Positions 62,382-64,000 of a DNA stretch of 64,000 bases are shown here, piece by piece. Where the stretch lies: positions 62,001-126,000 of the forward strand of contig NZ_QCZD01000003.1 in the NCBI RefSeq assembly GCF_003075045.1, read 5' to 3'. Every line of letters starts with the position of its first letter. Position 1 is the stretch's first letter. The translations under genes and the position numbers were made by a program. The notes beneath the pieces were generated by a model that was not told where the DNA came from, made no database searches, and was given only the letters and a program-made list of their open reading frames with translations. This DNA is from Maribacter litoralis. Its GTDB lineage: Bacteria > Bacteroidota > Bacteroidia > Flavobacteriales > Flavobacteriaceae.

Positions 62382-62583
62382 AAAAGTACCCTACTACAGC
62401 CTTTTAACCTTCCCTTCTACTACGCATCCTCAATATCCATTTAGACTAATTTAGTAGCTACAGAAAATCGATACATCTTAATACTGACCCTAATTAGGTC
62501 TTTATTCCCTTTATAATATGGGTATACTTATCTCTTTGTGAGCAACATTAAAAATTACTAAATCGCCATCAATAAAACTAAAA

Positions 62584-62607
62584 AAGCCAGCTCAATTGAG
62601 CTGGCTT
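62584..62607 (-). terminator. Terminator of the AraC gene
   Basis: Perfect 24-bp palindrome AAGCCAGCTCAA/TTGAGCTGGCTT followed by T's on the minus strand, 22 bp beyond the AraC stop. Confidence 0.85.
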
Positions 62608-62629
62608 CATCTTTTTCATATATTTTTTC

Positions 62630-63619
62630 TTATGCTGAAATAGACATATTTCTAATGTTCATTAGGTATGTTTTTGGTGTACAGTTGTACTTATTTCTAA
62701 ATATTTTAGAAAAATAGCTTCTACTGGTAAAGCCTATAGAATATACTATTTCAGAAATATTCATATCAGAAGTCTTAATTAGTTCTTCAGCTAGAATTAA
62801 ACGTTCATTTCTAATAAAGTTTGTTACCGTAGTACCCTCCATTACTTTAAAACCTTCTTGAAGCTTCGTTGGAGATAGACCATATTCCTTACTTAAATCG
62901 GTTACCGTATAGGGGTATTCAGGTTTTCTCTTTATTGCATTTACCGCCTCTTCTATTCTCAGAAGTTCTTTTTTGGTCAACATGGTCGAAACTTGACCTT
63001 CGTTCTCCATATCTTCCTTGCAATGTAAAATCTCTAAAGCCAGGGTAAAGTTTACGATACCCTCAATAAGAAGCTTTCTCACCAAACCTACTTGGGTAAT
63101 AGCTCTTATCTGCAAAAGTTGTTCTTTAATCTTTAAGTTAAATGTACCTATGTGTGCATTTCCATCTTCACTAAGGAACGTAGCGAACAATTGCTCGTAT
63201 AACTTTTGATTGTTATTGTTTGGTGCATCACCATCTTGGGTTACCTTAATTATAGATAAGTTAGACTTGGTAGCCTCTCTTAATTTTATATTGATCGTTT
63301 CATTAGACCCACCTACTACAACAGTTTGTAATGCCTCTACTTTCTGAGACTCCTTACCTTTTGTAAATCTAAAGTTACCTTCTAAACAGTAAATAAAATA
63401 TAAACTACGATTTTGATCTAGTTTTAAATCGAAATTGAAATCTTGGTTCAAGTCCATATCATATTCGCTGTAAGATATTCCAGATCCTAAAGAAACAGTT
63501 TGTATTCTACCGGTTCCTTTATCATTATCATACTGAAGTATACGATCGCCTTGAAAGCTAGAAATACTTCCGCCTAAAACATTATTGAAATAACTTAATT
63601 GATTATGAACTATTTGCAT
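62630..63619 (-). CDS. AraC-family regulator
   Basis: A 329-residue protein with an N-terminal cupin-like effector domain (about 1-200) and a C-terminal double HTH (about 225-325): VTDLSKEYGLSPTKLQEGFKVMEG, then ISEIVYSIGFTSRSYFSKIFRNKYNCTPKTYL. The start overlaps the upstream micro-ORF by 10 bp, so translation may be coupled. Target and signal unknown; the effector domain is typical of Bacteroidota AraC regulators. Confidence 0.9.
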   Translation of the reverse strand: MQIVHNQLSYFNNVLGGSISSFQGDRILQYDNDKGTGRIQTVSLGSGISYSEYDMDLNQDFNFDLKLDQNRSLYFIYCLEGNFRFTKGKESQKVEALQTVVVGGSNETINIKLREATKSNLSIIKVTQDGDAPNNNNQKLYEQLFATFLSEDGNAHIGTFNLKIKEQLLQIRAITQVGLVRKLLIEGIVNFTLALEILHCKEDMENEGQVSTMLTKKELLRIEEAVNAIKRKPEYPYTVTDLSKEYGLSPTKLQEGFKVMEGTTVTNFIRNERLILAEELIKTSDMNISEIVYSIGFTSRSYFSKIFRNKYNCTPKTYLMNIRNMSISA

Positions 63620-63783
63620 GATATATTATTTTGAAGGTTATTATTTAATGCAGCCTCTTGTGCCTCAAAAGCATCTGATGAACCAGGAGTGCTACCTTTT
63701 ACATTTGACGTTTGGTCATAAGAACTTTTTCGTCTTACGTTACCTACTCTAGCATATTGAAAATTATTCATAGGGACTTGCAT
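63610..63783 (-). CDS. Micro-ORF (57 aa) coupled to the AraC gene
   Basis: A short uninterrupted frame: ATG 63783, stop at 63610-63612, 57 residues, beginning MQVPMNNFQYARVGNVRRKS and ending NNNLQNNISCK; a second ATG at residue 5 is possible. The stop lies 10 bp beyond the AraC start, a -1-type overlap common for coupled genes. The product is basic at the N-terminus and Asn/Gln-rich, without a recognised family. It could be a short leader peptide or a small regulatory protein; coding status is not certain. Confidence 0.5.
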   Translation of the reverse strand: MQVPMNNFQYARVGNVRRKSSYDQTSNVKGSTPGSSDAFEAQEAALNNNLQNNISCK

Positions 63784-63893
63784 TTCTTGTTGTTACAAAG
63801 ATGCAGCCAATGAAGGGTAAATCTGTTACATGATTTTTAGAAGCTGTTACACAATTTTAAGAAAGAGGGGTTTATGTAACTAATGGAAGACAT

Positions 63894-64000
63894 TTAGAGC
63901 AATGTAGGAAGATAAACGGTAAACTCTGCCCCTTTATTGATTTCACCCTCAGCGTGTATGACTCCATTATGAGATTGCACTATTTTTTTACAAATGGACA
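63894..64000 (-). CDS. Histidine kinase, C-terminal fragment (5' end outside window)
   Basis: A frame that enters from the right edge and stops at 63894. The visible 35 residues (SHNGVIHAEGEINKGAEFTV, then YLPTLL) are the G2-box end of a HATPase_c domain, where HGG/GAEF..YLP is usual. It is a sensor kinase; possible partner of the single-domain response regulators nearby. Confidence 0.75.
   Translation of the reverse strand, partial: SICKKIVQSHNGVIHAEGEINKGAEFTVYLPTLL

Noticed and set aside
1-64000. CRISPR array, integrase, transposase or attachment site
   Set aside because: No repeated spacer pattern, transposase or recombinase frame was found; the single tRNA gene is followed by a terminator and ordinary genes with no direct repeat seen.

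Overview
The window reads as the chromosome of a marine, algal-polysaccharide-degrading member of the Flavobacteriaceae (Bacteroidota). Reasons: AT-rich DNA, SusC/SusD pair, abundant lipoproteins with late N-terminal lipobox cysteines, starts without clear Shine-Dalgarno sequences, and promoters of the Bacteroidota type (TTTG - about 19 nt - TAnnTTTG). Genus (Zobellia/Maribacter-like) is only a guess. No phage, IS element or CRISPR array was seen.

Layout. (1) 1-7905: the end of a glucan/sulfated-glycan utilisation cluster: a LamG-domain tail, two tandem glucoamylase-fold (PF10091; GH144-like) lipoproteins, a serine esterase, a GH3 beta-glucosidase and an S1-type sulfatase. (2) 7902-9656: a BLUF photoreceptor, a small lipoprotein and a peroxiredoxin-like protein. 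(3) 9755-38824: a large alginate utilisation locus. It has three PL6 lyases, a PL17 lyase, a second heparinase-fold lyase, KdgF, an Nramp-like transporter, SusC/SusD, a GntR/FCD regulator, an MFS carrier, an SDR reductase, a LacI regulator and a kdgK - PPi-type phosphofructokinase - KDPG aldolase operon. An RraA-like protein, a TIM-barrel isomerase and a ManA homologue are embedded. (4) 39101-42358: a TPR histidine kinase/response regulator pair and an unknown exported protein. (5) 42364-49153: a transglutaminase / ATP-grasp-alpha-E / transglutaminase-DUF2126 operon, a predicted but poorly characterised peptide-ligase system. (6) 49405-57155: DUF4287/DUF5655, a CDF metal exporter, and the tyrosine/homogentisate operon with a divergent MarR gene. 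(7) 57261-64000: tRNA-Arg(TCT), a second BLUF protein, small membrane proteins, SemiSWEET, YetF-like protein, a Cys-rich copper-binding protein, SDR, two single-domain response regulators, an AraC regulator with an upstream micro-ORF, and the end of a histidine kinase.

How the alginate genes fit together: PL6 and PL17 enzymes depolymerise alginate, SusC/D imports oligomers, KdgF helps open the unsaturated monomer to DEH, the SDR reduces DEH to KDG, KdgK makes KDPG and KdgA cleaves it to pyruvate and glyceraldehyde-3-phosphate. The main new observation is regulatory. Four promoters (PL6 at 11675, PL6 at 16474, susC, gntR) carry the same tandem pair of 10-bp palindromes (TGGTnnACCA) with a 13-bp period, fused to the -7 box, so a single GntR protein probably occludes all four. 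The catabolic operon is instead flanked by two mirror-image LacI sites. Other points of interest are an Nramp-fold protein that has lost the metal-binding motifs, a PPi-type PFK inside the KDG operon, and a possible extra sugar branch (RraA + isomerase) divergent from the first PL6.
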